DNA of 64,000 bases from Sphingobacterium sp. ML3W (GTDB lineage Bacteria > Bacteroidota > Bacteroidia > Sphingobacteriales > Sphingobacteriaceae), in the NCBI RefSeq assembly GCF_029542085.1, contig NZ_CP107036.1, forward strand, positions 2,914,001-2,978,000. Reading direction: 5' to 3'. Positions 1-9,533 of this stretch are shown in pieces; position 1 is the first letter of the stretch; each line of letters begins with the position of its first letter. The position numbers and the translations under genes were made by a program. The notes under the pieces are model-generated. The model saw nothing but the letters and a program-made list of their open reading frames with translations. It made no database searches and had not been told where the DNA came from.

Positions 1-1
1 G

Positions 2-487
2 CTATCCATGAGTTTTACATTTGGTCTGGGCGCACATAAACTCCGGAATCCATTGTTTAATGGTCAGGATTTTCAATATGCACCTAAACCAGATCAAAAT
101 GTGCAAAGGTGGCTATTGGATCGCTGGCGGAAACCTGGCGATGAATTGCACACGAATATCCCGCGTTTTGCCGATCGGCTGGGCGATCAGCGGATAGATG
201 TCGGTGGCCGTATACTGAGTCGCTATATGATATATGATTATTCAACGGTACAATTGTCAAAGGCTGATTATCTTAAATGTCGGAGGCTTCAGCTTAATTA
301 TGCTTTACCGCATTCAGTGTTACAGCCGATGCATCTATCACAAGCTTCGGTGACTTTTAGTATGAGCAATGTCTTTACAATAGCCAGCAAGGAATGGAAG
401 GGACAGGATCCCGAAATACTGGGTGTGGGTAGCAGCGCGTTGCCCCAATTGCCTACCTATGATTTAAGTATTAACGTTTCATTTTAA
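2..487 (+). CDS. SusC/RagA-family TonB-dependent outer membrane protein, C-terminal part (gene starts before the window)
   Basis: About 160 residues of the C-terminal beta-barrel of a SusC-type TonB-dependent transporter. The frame is open to the left edge, so the ATG at position 8 is internal. The text resembles the last strands of SusC proteins: a segment around residues 38-60 describing a mature loop with the W-R-K-P-G-D motif, then a YLKCRRLQLNY-like strand, and a final YDLSINVSF strand with the terminal aromatic that outer membrane insertion needs. It would import a nutrient (glycan or peptide) together with the SusD lipoprotein encoded 10 bp downstream. The substrate cannot be judged from this fragment. 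The family call is firm; the missing N-terminus holds the plug and any signal-transducing domain. Confidence 0.9.
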   Translation, partial: LSMSFTFGLGAHKLRNPLFNGQDFQYAPKPDQNVQRWLLDRWRKPGDELHTNIPRFADRLGDQRIDVGGRILSRYMIYDYSTVQLSKADYLKCRRLQLNYALPHSVLQPMHLSQASVTFSMSNVFTIASKEWKGQDPEILGVGSSALPQLPTYDLSINVSF

Positions 488-497
488 AAATTAAGTC

Positions 498-1916
498 ATG
501 AAACATACTATAATATTATTTGCTGTCGGCTTATCTATGCTGGCAAGCTCATGTTCGAAGTTTTTGGAGGAATCCACACAATCCGAGCTGATACCACGTT
601 CCGCCGAAACGCTCAATGAATATCTTCTGGGAGATGCCTACCCGAATATGTTTGAAATAAATCCTTTGGAGATGTACATGAATGATGATATCGAGATGAT
701 CGCCTTTGTCACGACGACAGCGACCCATCGGATATATTCTTGGCAACCGGATATGGTTGAGTCAGGGGTGGGAGCTGGCGCCAATCAATCCTCTTGGAAA
801 ACTATCTATGCCGCTATTCAAGCCTGTAATACCACCCTGGATTACTTGCCGAAAGTGACGGGAACGGAGGCTTTCAAGAGTTATGTTGCCGGACAGGCAA
901 AGCTCTTACGTGCCTTCTATTATTTTAACCTGGTCAATATCTATGGGCTGCCCTATAACGACAAACTAAGTGATCCCAAAACCAATTTAGGCGTCCCGTT
1001 ATTGTTGTCGGGCGGTGTCGAGACCACCTTGAAGACACGCAATACCGTCGCTGAGATATACAGCCAGATCGAAAAGGACCTGAACGAAGGGACTGCACTT
1101 ATTGATCAAAGTAAACAAGCACATAGCAAATATCGATTTGGTAGTGCCGCTGCGCATTTATTGGCCTCCCGTGTGTATCTCTATATGGAAAAATGGGACG
1201 AGGTGATCAAGCATACCGACCCCTTGCTGAATGGGCCTTATCAGCTGATGGACCTGCGCACTTGGGGACAAGTGAATCCACTGGAAAAACCTGTTATCAG
1301 CGCGAGTAACCCCGAAACAATCTGGGCATTTGGACTTAGAGGAGACGTGATCATGCAGGATACAGCCGCTTATCGCATGCCTATGGAGTTAAGAAACAGT
1401 TATAGCGAAGGCGACCTTCGCCATGGTGTCTATTGGGCTAATGGTGTAACCAAAAAATTGCACATTGGCGATTTTGGGTTGAAAAGTGCACAGGCCTTTC
1501 GTCTTTCAGAGGCTTATCTTAATCGGGCAGAAGCGTTGGCTCAATTGTATAAACAAGGAAACGCAGATGCGGGACAAAAATGTGTCAACTTGATCAATGG
1601 CTTGCGTGAAAAGAGGTTTCAGACCGATAGATATACGCCCTGGAAATTAGAACATATTGCTAACGATATTTTGCAATATATACGAGACGAACGGCGTAGA
1701 GAGCTCTACAGTGAAGGGGGGCGATGGTTTGATTTACGCCGTTATGGAATGCCCCGTATTCAGCATACATTTTTCACCTCGACGGCACAAAATGAAAATT
1801 ACATCTTAGAGGAGCGAGATCCGAGTTATGTTCAGCCTATACCGCTACGGGTCATTGATTTGAATCCCAAGATAATTCAAAATCCATTATCCCCAATTCG
1901 TCAACCTAAAAATTAA
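498..1916 (+). CDS. SusD/RagB-family nutrient-binding outer membrane lipoprotein
   Basis: A 472-aa SusD-like lipoprotein. It begins with a lipoprotein signal (hydrophobic stretch, then LASSCSK, so Cys19 would be lipidated). The middle contains the tetratricopeptide-type core with the usual phrases GQAKLLRAFYYFNLVNIYG and, near the C-terminus, RLSEAYLNRAEALAQ and ERRRELYSEGGRWFDLRRYG, which are SusD hallmarks. The protein caps the SusC barrel on the cell surface and binds the substrate. It follows the SusC gene by 10 bp and precedes the next lipoprotein gene by 5 bp, so the three are almost certainly co-transcribed. The substrate is unknown. This pair is grouped with an ABC exporter and MutS-like genes rather than with glycosidases, which argues against a simple glycan PUL. 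Confidence 0.93.
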   Translation: MKHTIILFAVGLSMLASSCSKFLEESTQSELIPRSAETLNEYLLGDAYPNMFEINPLEMYMNDDIEMIAFVTTTATHRIYSWQPDMVESGVGAGANQSSWKTIYAAIQACNTTLDYLPKVTGTEAFKSYVAGQAKLLRAFYYFNLVNIYGLPYNDKLSDPKTNLGVPLLLSGGVETTLKTRNTVAEIYSQIEKDLNEGTALIDQSKQAHSKYRFGSAAAHLLASRVYLYMEKWDEVIKHTDPLLNGPYQLMDLRTWGQVNPLEKPVISASNPETIWAFGLRGDVIMQDTAAYRMPMELRNSYSEGDLRHGVYWANGVTKKLHIGDFGLKSAQAFRLSEAYLNRAEALAQLYKQGNADAGQKCVNLINGLREKRFQTDRYTPWKLEHIANDILQYIRDERRRELYSEGGRWFDLRRYGMPRIQHTFFTSTAQNENYILEERDPSYVQPIPLRVIDLNPKIIQNPLSPIRQPKN

Positions 1917-1921
1917 TTGTC

Positions 1922-2779
1922 ATGCGAAACAAAATTAGATTACTTTTCGTCAGTCTTCTGGTTGTAATGATATTAGGATCCTGCAAGAAAGAGCTGCTGA
2001 AAGCTGATGATTCCCAGCCAATGTATATCTTGCCACAAGGTGATCATGCTTTTGACCAATATATTGTCGATTTTCATCAGAAATATGGAACCTACATTTT
2101 ATATAAATTTAATGACGCCGATTTCCGCTGGGACTTTACCCGAAATATTCCTTTTGTGGGTACAGCAGGGGATCCAGAACGTGTAGCCGCCAGCTTAACA
2201 TTTCTGAAAGATGAGTTCTTTGGTTTCTATGCCGAGGATCTTTTCAAAAAAATGGTTCCCTATAAAATTATGCTATGCAAGAAAATCACTCCTTTGGAAC
2301 CTTCCTCCGAGGTACCGTTAGCGGGATTGGCAGATGCAGTCTGGTCGCAGAGCCACATTGCATTTGGACATGTTGACAAGCGATGGGATGACTTTTCAGA
2401 ACAACAGAAAAAACAGGCCAAAGGAGCGATTCACGGTGCCTTCTGGGCTGCCGCTGCTGCAGGAAATAAAATCCAAATTGCGCCCGATTTTATCGAGGGC
2501 ATCCCTTACAGCTACTTGCACGAAAACAATTATAAAATGTATGGGGTTTTTGCGGTTCCAACTAACCAATATAAAGACTTATATGAGTATATATCTCGTA
2601 TCACAAGCCATACCAAAGCCGAATTAGAAGAGAAATTTTTCACCCCCAAATTCGACCCCACGGGCGTATATCAAAGAAAGTACAATGATTTGATTTCCTT
2701 CTACAAAATCAACTATAAAATCGATCTGCAAGCCATTGGAGATGCCAAGCTGCATGAATTACTAAAGAAAAACAACTGA
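1922..2779 (+). CDS. SusD-linked lipoprotein, resembling the putative zinc-metallopeptidase (Mx1-like) family but without HExxH
   Basis: A 285-aa lipoprotein: hydrophobic N-terminus ending in ILGSC, so Cys20 is the likely lipidated residue. The segment around residues 55-75 (YGTYILYKFNDADFRW) resembles the start of the putative zinc-binding metallopeptidases that commonly sit third in Bacteroidota SusC-SusD operons. The expected HExxH zinc-binding helix is not visible. Where it would be expected the sequence is Ala-rich (IHGAFWAAAAAGNK, around residues 178-191). So either this is a catalytically dead relative or the resemblance covers only the N-terminal domain. It is tightly placed between SusD (5 bp) and the ABC ATPase (2 bp), so it belongs to this transport operon. 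The membership call is inference; the lipoprotein nature is read directly. Confidence 0.6.
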   Translation: MRNKIRLLFVSLLVVMILGSCKKELLKADDSQPMYILPQGDHAFDQYIVDFHQKYGTYILYKFNDADFRWDFTRNIPFVGTAGDPERVAASLTFLKDEFFGFYAEDLFKKMVPYKIMLCKKITPLEPSSEVPLAGLADAVWSQSHIAFGHVDKRWDDFSEQQKKQAKGAIHGAFWAAAAAGNKIQIAPDFIEGIPYSYLHENNYKMYGVFAVPTNQYKDLYEYISRITSHTKAELEEKFFTPKFDPTGVYQRKYNDLISFYKINYKIDLQAIGDAKLHELLKKNN

Positions 2780-2781
2780 AC

Positions 2782-3702
2782 ATGAGTATTTTAAAAGTGA
2801 GCCATTTATCACATAAATATGCTTTGAACTGGGCCATACGTGATATCAATATAGAAGTCAACCAAACTGGGATCGTCGGACTGCTGGGATCAAATGGTGC
2901 CGGCAAGTCGACGACCATGAACATTATCTGCGGAGCACTGAACCAGACCGAAGGAACAGTGCTGATCAATGGGATCGACCTGCGGGAAGAGCCACTCCGT
3001 GCCAAACAGCAGATCGGGTTTCTGCCGCAGATCCTGCCTTTGTATACTGATCTGACCGTAGATGAATACCTGCGTTATACCGCCGAATTGCGTTTAATGA
3101 AATCCAGCGAGATTACTGCGGCCGTTGGAGAGGTGAAAGAAAAATGCCAGATCAGTCATTTTAGCAACCGTCTGATCAAAAATCTTTCCGGAGGGTACAA
3201 ACAGCGTGTCGGCATCGCGCAATCCATTATCCACAAACCCAGCCTGGTCGTGATGGATGAGCCAACAAACGGGCTGGATCCCAATCAATTGATCGAAGTA
3301 CGTAAGTTGATCCGCGAAATTGCGCAAGACCGCACGGTATTGCTTTCCTCACACGTGATGAGTGAGATTCATGTCCTGTGCCGGGATGTTATCATGATTG
3401 AAGGCGGGCGGGTTATTTTTTCGGATACCATGGATGCCTTTAATAATTACCTGCAGCCACAGAGCCTGTTGATCCACTTGGAGAACCCGCCAGTATCTGG
3501 CGCACTACAAGCCGTTGATGGGGTGACCAAAATAGACTTCCTGAGCGAAAAACAGGTACGCGTTTTCTTTGACCAGGGCGAGGATATCGCCGAACGCCTC
3601 GTTGCTGCAAGTGTGGAACAGGGCTGGCGACTGAGGGAGATCAGCATGGAAAAAGGTGTACTGGAGGATGTGTTTAAGCAGCTCTCGAGCCAAGCAAATT
3701 AA
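2782..3702 (+). CDS. ABC transporter ATP-binding protein, GldA/CcmA-like
   Basis: A 306-aa ABC ATPase. The Walker A motif GSNGAGKST is near residues 37-45, the Q-loop near residue 80, the signature LSGGYKQRVG near 136, Walker B LVVMDEPTNGLDP near 156 and the switch histidine in LLSSHVMSEI near 193. After about residue 225 there is the C-terminal extension typical of the GldA/NatA-type drug and lipoprotein exporters. It would energise the membrane protein encoded 117 bp downstream. The closest well-known relative is GldA of the GldAFG transporter of gliding bacteria, but the same subfamily includes many efflux ATPases, so no symbol is given. It starts 2 bp after the preceding lipoprotein gene, which implies translational coupling with the SusC/SusD operon. 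Confidence 0.92.
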   Translation: MSILKVSHLSHKYALNWAIRDINIEVNQTGIVGLLGSNGAGKSTTMNIICGALNQTEGTVLINGIDLREEPLRAKQQIGFLPQILPLYTDLTVDEYLRYTAELRLMKSSEITAAVGEVKEKCQISHFSNRLIKNLSGGYKQRVGIAQSIIHKPSLVVMDEPTNGLDPNQLIEVRKLIREIAQDRTVLLSSHVMSEIHVLCRDVIMIEGGRVIFSDTMDAFNNYLQPQSLLIHLENPPVSGALQAVDGVTKIDFLSEKQVRVFFDQGEDIAERLVAASVEQGWRLREISMEKGVLEDVFKQLSSQAN

Positions 3703-3819
3703 TTGGGAAAATTTAATACACAATAATTGCCTGTTAATTGAAATACCCCTTGGTTGAAAAGCACAGCCATGACGTGAAAATAAGCCGGGTATTCCATATG
3801 GCCTTTAAAATATATCGCT

Positions 3820-6159
3820 ATGAAACTTATATGCAAGATTGCGCAAAATGAAATCCGTAATCTTTTTTACTCGCCCGTCGCCTGGTTCTTAGGAATCGCT
3901 TTTTGGGTCCTCTGTGCTTTTACCTTTACGGATAGCCTGGTTCGGATGGTCAATATTCAGGAAGTCAGCATTGAAAATAATCCTGCTTTCGAAGGTTTTC
4001 TGTGGGCTTCCCTGACCAATATCATTTTAATTCAGGGGGCGCTCTTTTCGACCGTGATCAGCAATCTCTATTTCTTTCTGCCCCTGTTGACGATGGGACT
4101 CATTAGCCGAGAGTTAAATAACGGAACGATCAAGCTGCTCCACTCCTCTCCTGTCAAGCCCATACACATTGTGCTCGGTAAATACCTGGCAATCGTATTT
4201 TATTGTGTTTGCCTGTTGGGGATCCTGAGCATCTTTTTGGTCATCAGCTTATTCACCATCATGAACGTCGATGGCGGTATTGTGCTCTCAGCGTTATTGG
4301 CTTTATTTCTATTAATCTGTACCTACGCCGCAATAGGCATCTTTATGAGCTGCCTCAGTACGTATCAGATTGTTTCGGGTGTAGCGACATTCCTACTGAT
4401 CTTTGCCTTATCCGCCATTGGACAACTCTGGCAGGAATATGATTTTGTGCGCGAGCTGACCTATTTCCTATCCATAGGTGGCCGCACGGAGCGTATGCTA
4501 AAAGGCCTCATTACCACGAGCGACATCATTTACTTTCTATTGATCATTATGATGTTTGTGTCATTTACCTATTTTAAGGTCAGAGGCGCAACCGAATCAA
4601 AACCCTGGGCAAAAGCCTCGTCGCGGTATGCCCTTGTGGTTGTGATCGTTCTCGCATTTGGATATATCTCATCCAGACCTGCTTGCATCGTTTATTGGGA
4701 CGTGACAAGAAATGATGTGAATACCATCCACCCCAAGGTACAGGATATCCTCCATAAATTTGATAAAAGCTCTCCCTTAAAGGTCACCTTATATGTCAAT
4801 TTGCTGGACAATAGTATCGGTAGAGGCGGAACACCGGATCAAAGAAAAGGCTACGAAATGAACCTCTGGGAAGGCTATGTCCGATTTAAACCCGATATGC
4901 AATTCGATTATGTCTATTACTACGATGTGATGCCCGGTGATAGCAGCCTGTATAAACAGTATCCTAACAAATCGCTCAAACAGATTGCCGAAATCGTAGG
5001 GAAAATAATCCGTGTCAATCCCGACCGGTTTATTTCACCGGAGGAAATCCGTAAACGCATCGATCTGACGGCTGAAAATAAGCGTGTTGTGATGCACCTG
5101 GAATACAAAGATAAGAAGACCTTCCTGCGGACCTATGATGACGGCATGTTTTGGCCAGATCAGATGAATATGGCTGCTGCTTTCAAGCGCTTGTTGCAAG
5201 ACGACCTCCCTAAGGTACTTTTTACCAGCGGCAATCTCGAACGCAGTATCTATAAGACCGGAGAGCGGGAGTACAACTACCTTTCACGGGATATCAGCAA
5301 TCGAAAGGCTTTGATCAATATGGGCTTTGACAGTGACACCATCGATCTGGATCGTCAAGACATCCCCAAGGGCATCGCGGCCTTGGTCATAGCAGACCCA
5401 AAAACAAGCTTGAGTACATTAAAACAACAGAAAATACGTACATACATCAATAATGGTGGACATACCATGTTGATCGGGGAGCCGGGAAAACAGGACCTAA
5501 TGAATCCTTTGCTTAACGATCTGGGTGTCCAGTTTAGTCCGGGGACACTTGTTGAAGTGACGCCGAATGAAACTCCCGATATGATACGCCCAATGATTAC
5601 AAAAGAAGGATTTAGCCTGAGCGATCAATATCAGATCGAGCGGGAGCGCTTGCGGATCGGCAAGCCGGTAGGCCAAGGTTCCATTGCAATGCCCGGAATG
5701 GTGGAAGTGTCCCTGACAGGGAAAACAGACTTCAAGCCGTTGCAGATTTTGACAACGGACCCGCAGCGCAAAGCATACAATACAATAAATAAGCTGATTG
5801 TTGACTCGGTCCCGCCTGTATTTACGCCGGCCCGCGGTGATACACAAAAGGAAAGTTACACAGCCATGCTTGGTCTGTCACGCAAAAAAGGTGATACTGA
5901 GCAGCGTATCCTTATCACCGGAGATGGAGATTTTCTATCCAAATTAAGGCAAGGTGGAGGCATGTTTTCATTGGCCATGTTCAGCTGGCTGGACAATAAC
6001 CGCCTACCGGTATATGTCGTCCCACCCGAGCCAATAGATATATTCTTCACGATATCAAATGCAACAGCGATCACTATCCGTGTTGTGACGTTATATATTA
6101 TGCCAGCACTGTTATTGCTCACGGGTATTGTGATATTAATTAGACGTAAACGTAAATAA
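3820..6159 (+). CDS. Fused ABC permease and GldG-like auxiliary protein
   Basis: A 779-aa protein that joins two usually separate subunits. Residues 1-260 form an ABC-2 type permease (GldF-like) with about six membrane helices. A seventh helix near residues 268-285 (RYALVVVIVLAFGYIS) opens a large extracytoplasmic domain of the GldG / Gldg-like auxiliary type, which includes a DDGMFWPDQ-like stretch near residue 440 and NNGGHTMLIGEPG near 545. The protein ends with one more helix (PALLLLTGIVILI) and a basic tail. With the ATPase just upstream it forms a complete exporter. The fusion fixes the permease and auxiliary protein at 1:1. What it exports is not known. Its place between a SusC/SusD pair and MutS-like genes is unusual. 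Confidence 0.88.
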   Translation: MKLICKIAQNEIRNLFYSPVAWFLGIAFWVLCAFTFTDSLVRMVNIQEVSIENNPAFEGFLWASLTNIILIQGALFSTVISNLYFFLPLLTMGLISRELNNGTIKLLHSSPVKPIHIVLGKYLAIVFYCVCLLGILSIFLVISLFTIMNVDGGIVLSALLALFLLICTYAAIGIFMSCLSTYQIVSGVATFLLIFALSAIGQLWQEYDFVRELTYFLSIGGRTERMLKGLITTSDIIYFLLIIMMFVSFTYFKVRGATESKPWAKASSRYALVVVIVLAFGYISSRPACIVYWDVTRNDVNTIHPKVQDILHKFDKSSPLKVTLYVNLLDNSIGRGGTPDQRKGYEMNLWEGYVRFKPDMQFDYVYYYDVMPGDSSLYKQYPNKSLKQIAEIVGKIIRVNPDRFISPEEIRKRIDLTAENKRVVMHLEYKDKKTFLRTYDDGMFWPDQMNMAAAFKRLLQDDLPKVLFTSGNLERSIYKTGEREYNYLSRDISNRKALINMGFDSDTIDLDRQDIPKGIAALVIADPKTSLSTLKQQKIRTYINNGGHTMLIGEPGKQDLMNPLLNDLGVQFSPGTLVEVTPNETPDMIRPMITKEGFSLSDQYQIERERLRIGKPVGQGSIAMPGMVEVSLTGKTDFKPLQILTTDPQRKAYNTINKLIVDSVPPVFTPARGDTQKESYTAMLGLSRKKGDTEQRILITGDGDFLSKLRQGGGMFSLAMFSWLDNNRLPVYVVPPEPIDIFFTISNATAITIRVVTLYIMPALLLLTGIVILIRRKRK

Positions 6160-6168
6160 ACGGAGATT

Positions 6169-7488
6169 ATGCTACTAGAAACAGATGTACAGACCCTAGA
6201 AGATCTACGGATCTTTGGAAAAAGGGACCAGTCAGGAATTTTCGAAATCTACAATAAAACACGTACGCGCGGAGGTGAAAATCTCCTGCGCGACCTGTTT
6301 CGCCAGCCATCAGCAGATCAGAAAACGATAGCCGATCGCGTGGCCATTTTCACCTATTTCTCCCAACAGCAGGTCGCCTTTCCTTTTGATCCGGCGATGT
6401 TTGATTTAACGGAAAAATATATTCGAAATCGCTCGGTATCCACAAGGGCCAGCAGCCAGGGCTTGGGCGAGCGCGACATCCAGAATGGTGTGTCGGCCAT
6501 TATCCAGTTCTTGAACGGGCTGCGAAACTTTATGGAGACCGAAGCAATGGTCAAAGCAACAGTTTACGCTACGCAGCGGAGTGCTATCTGTGCGATTCTG
6601 AATGAGGCAGTATTTGCGCCTGTATTTAGAGAGCATGCCGGTGGCAAAGTAGCTTTCTCAGCGATAGCGGCTTATGATCTGCTTTTTCGAACTAAGATAT
6701 ATGCACAGATTGAATCTTTGTTAAATCAGGTTTATTTACTGGATGTGTATCTAGCGATTGCAGGCATCGCCAGGGAGCGCAATTTCACACTCCCCTCTGT
6801 ACACGCGAAGGGAACCCGGATACTGAAAATTGAGGGGCTCTATCATCCGGAGCTGAAGCAGCCCGTAGCCAACGATGTGACGATGACGGGTACGATGAGC
6901 CTGACCCTATTGACAGGTGCGAATATGGCTGGCAAAAGTACTTTTCTAAGATCCATTGGAACGGCAGTATATCTCGCACATATGGGGTTTCCAATTGCTG
7001 CAAAAGCCATTGATATTTCGGTCATGGACGGATTATATACTACGATCAACTTACCGGACAACTTGGGTATCGGTGCAAGTCATTTCTACGCAGAGGTACT
7101 GCGGGTCAAGAAAATAGCAGCTGAACTGGGCAAAGGCAGATCGCTATTCGTCATTTTTGACGAGCTGTTTCGCGGCACCAATGTCAAAGACGCACATGAA
7201 GCGACAGTAGAAGTTGCCAGGGCATTTGCCCGAAAAGATACAAGCCGATTTATTATTTCGTCACATATTGTGGAGGCAGCCGAGCAATTGAGCCAAGTGA
7301 ACGGAGTCAATTTTTGGTACCTGCCCACACGGATGGAGGGGACTAAGCCGGTCTATACCTATACCCTGGAGCCCGGGGTCACCAACGATCGGCATGGGAT
7401 GCTCATTATTCAAAATGAAGGTATCCTGGATATCCTAAAAAACGGAAAGAAGAAATTGGGAACGCCCAAATTGGAAAAAACGATATAA
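6169..7488 (+). CDS. MutS-related ATPase without the mismatch-recognition domain (copy A)
   Basis: A 439-aa protein with the MutS core and ATPase domains but no N-terminal mismatch-binding domain. The N-terminal 230 residues resemble the MutS lever/clamp region (TRGGENLLRDLF, which echoes the start of MutS domain III). The ATPase follows: Walker A TGANMAGKST near residue 250, the signature region with DNLGIGASHFYAEV near 300, Walker B FVIFDELFRGTN near 326 and the conserved SSHIVEAAEQ near 364. Full MutS proteins are about 850 residues, so this is a short MutS homologue of unknown role, not a truncated mutS. It starts 9 bp after the permease gene and is followed 8 bp later by a same-length paralogue. 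Confidence 0.88.
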   Translation: MLLETDVQTLEDLRIFGKRDQSGIFEIYNKTRTRGGENLLRDLFRQPSADQKTIADRVAIFTYFSQQQVAFPFDPAMFDLTEKYIRNRSVSTRASSQGLGERDIQNGVSAIIQFLNGLRNFMETEAMVKATVYATQRSAICAILNEAVFAPVFREHAGGKVAFSAIAAYDLLFRTKIYAQIESLLNQVYLLDVYLAIAGIARERNFTLPSVHAKGTRILKIEGLYHPELKQPVANDVTMTGTMSLTLLTGANMAGKSTFLRSIGTAVYLAHMGFPIAAKAIDISVMDGLYTTINLPDNLGIGASHFYAEVLRVKKIAAELGKGRSLFVIFDELFRGTNVKDAHEATVEVARAFARKDTSRFIISSHIVEAAEQLSQVNGVNFWYLPTRMEGTKPVYTYTLEPGVTNDRHGMLIIQNEGILDILKNGKKKLGTPKLEKTI

Positions 7489-7496
7489 CGAGAACG

Positions 7497-8816
7497 ATGA
7501 ATAAATTTAAAATAGATAAACAAACCCTCGACGAACTTAATCTGTTGGGAAAATTTAGATCGGGCACCATCTACAATTTATTTAATCAGGTACAGACCAG
7601 AGGTGGTGAGCAACTGCTGGATGAGATGTTTCACAACCCACTGACCGATAGGCAGGCGATCAATGACCGAAGTGCTGTATTCCAATTTTTTCAGCAGCAG
7701 GATGTTGTATTTGACTTAGACCGCCAATCGATGGCAACTATACAGGAGTATCTGGACACCAGTTCTTTTGGAAGCAAAACATTGGTCTATGGGGCGGCTG
7801 TATTACACAAACTATTGGCCGGCCTGACCCGTGACGATCGGTATAAGAAGAATGTGCAGGGACTCCAGGCTGTCATTCAGCTACTGAATACCATAAAAGC
7901 AATAATGCTCGAGCTCAAAGGAGCGCTCGGTCCCTTTAAAGAAAGATTCCAAGAGGTCGAGGCATTATTGGCCAACCCCTATCTGGCCAAATTGGCTCAG
8001 ATGGACATTTATCAGGCCTTACCCCTGGGTGTATTGGCTTTTTACGAACATCTGCTCAAAGGTAAGTTATTGACTAGTTTGGAGTCGCTGCTGCTATTTG
8101 TGTATGAAGTGGATGTCTACCAGTCCGTCGCAAAAACTGCGGAAGCCCATCATTTCACTTATGCCAAAGCACTGCCGGAAACGGAAAATAGCCTGCGTTG
8201 CGAAAATCTGAAACACCCCTGTATTCCCGGCGCCATAGGAAATGATCTGTTCTTGCATGAGTCGAGCAATGTCCTGTTTCTTACCGGAGCGAATATGGCC
8301 GGAAAATCTACCTGGATGAAATCATTGGGAATAGGACTCTACCTGGCACACATGGGATTTCCGGTGGCTGCGGACAGCCTAGAATTTTCAGTGCGCGAGG
8401 GCTTGTATTCGTCGATCAATGTAGCCGACAATATCGGACTTGGTTACAGCCATTTTTACGCCGAAGTAATCCGTGTTAAAGAGGCGGCCTTAGCGGCTGC
8501 AAGCGGAGCCCGGCTCCTACTGATCTTTGATGAACTATTTAAGGGGACAAACGTGAAGGATGCTTATGATGGTACGCTGGCCGTGACAAGCGAGTTTGCC
8601 GAGTATGAAGCTTGCCTGTTTGTGGTGTCCACACATATCATCGAAGTGGGTGAAGAACTCCAGTCTGTAGAAAATATACAATTTCGTTATATGCCAACCG
8701 TGCTGGAAAATAATATCCCACGTTATACTTACCGTCTGGAGGAGGGTATTACAGCGGATCGGCAGGGTATGATGATCATCCGGAATGAGCGCATTTTGGA
8801 GATGATGGAAACTTAA
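7497..8816 (+). CDS. MutS-related ATPase without the mismatch-recognition domain (copy B)
   Basis: A 439-aa tandem paralogue of the preceding gene, identical in length and in domain order. Walker A TGANMAGKST is near residue 262, the conserved ADNIGLGYSHFYAEV near 312, Walker B LLIFDELFKGTN near 341 and STHIIEVGEE near 379. The N-terminal half has diverged far more than the ATPase half. MutS proteins act as dimers with two different ATPase states, so a co-expressed pair of unequal copies suggests a dedicated heterodimer; that is inference. No mismatch-binding or connector domain is present. The 8-bp gap to copy A implies one transcript with the transporter genes. Confidence 0.87.
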   Translation: MNKFKIDKQTLDELNLLGKFRSGTIYNLFNQVQTRGGEQLLDEMFHNPLTDRQAINDRSAVFQFFQQQDVVFDLDRQSMATIQEYLDTSSFGSKTLVYGAAVLHKLLAGLTRDDRYKKNVQGLQAVIQLLNTIKAIMLELKGALGPFKERFQEVEALLANPYLAKLAQMDIYQALPLGVLAFYEHLLKGKLLTSLESLLLFVYEVDVYQSVAKTAEAHHFTYAKALPETENSLRCENLKHPCIPGAIGNDLFLHESSNVLFLTGANMAGKSTWMKSLGIGLYLAHMGFPVAADSLEFSVREGLYSSINVADNIGLGYSHFYAEVIRVKEAALAAASGARLLLIFDELFKGTNVKDAYDGTLAVTSEFAEYEACLFVVSTHIIEVGEELQSVENIQFRYMPTVLENNIPRYTYRLEEGITADRQGMMIIRNERILEMMET

Positions 8817-8892
8817 AATGGGGTATTAGGTAGGTCAGCAGAGCGGATACAAAAAAGATATAATTGATCATTCTGATTTTAATTTAATTTCT

Positions 8893-9522
8893 ATGAATAC
8901 TTCGTATATTGGTATGGTTAAACCTATGGAAATTATGTATAATTCTTTAGAAGAGAAGGAGAATCAGCATGCTTCCGAAGTCCCTATAATGCTTTCGGAG
9001 CAGCTATTGAACAAGTTTTTTGATGAACATTATTCTTTTCTTTGCCAAGTTGCCATGCATGTTGTTGACGACGTTGAGGCGGCCAAGGATATTGTGCAGA
9101 ATTTCTTTTTATATTGTTGGGAAAAAAAATCCCGTTTGAAAATTCAGGGCAATTTGAAATCCTATGCCTATCGTTCGGTGCGCAACTCATCATTAAATTA
9201 TTTGAAACGCTTGACAAAGGTAAACTACGATAGTGAATATATCTTTACTGAAGCAGTAAAGATACCCTTGGATTCAGAAAAAGAACGGCATGCCATTGAA
9301 GATAAACGCGACAAGATGCTATGGGATACCATTGCACAAATGCCCGATAAACGGAAAGAGATCTTTTTATTAAGCCAAAGGGAGGGCTTGACTTACGTTC
9401 AGATCGCTAAGAACCTGGATATTTCAGTGAATACGGTGAAAACACATATTAAACTGGCCTATGTTTTTCTTCGATCAGAATGTAAGTGGTTGGTGGTTGT
9501 TATTGGTTGGTTGTTAATCTAA
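8893..9522 (+). CDS. ECF-type RNA polymerase sigma factor (FecI-like)
   Basis: A 209-aa extracytoplasmic-function sigma factor. Region 2 is visible around residues 45-85 (FDEHYSFLCQVAMHVV, then AKDIVQNFFLYCW), and region 4 around residues 150-195 includes the helix-turn-helix GLTYVQIAKNLDISVNTVKTH. The start at 8893 leaves an unusually long 35-residue leader before region 2, so translation could begin at one of several later Met codons. The anti-sigma gene follows directly. In Bacteroidota such pairs normally sit upstream of the SusC gene they control, but here they lie at the end of a SusC/SusD/exporter operon, 76 bp behind the MutS-like pair. No SusC follows within the window. Confidence 0.92.
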   Translation: MNTSYIGMVKPMEIMYNSLEEKENQHASEVPIMLSEQLLNKFFDEHYSFLCQVAMHVVDDVEAAKDIVQNFFLYCWEKKSRLKIQGNLKSYAYRSVRNSSLNYLKRLTKVNYDSEYIFTEAVKIPLDSEKERHAIEDKRDKMLWDTIAQMPDKRKEIFLLSQREGLTYVQIAKNLDISVNTVKTHIKLAYVFLRSECKWLVVVIGWLLI

Positions 9523-9533
9523 ATAGAGAAGAT

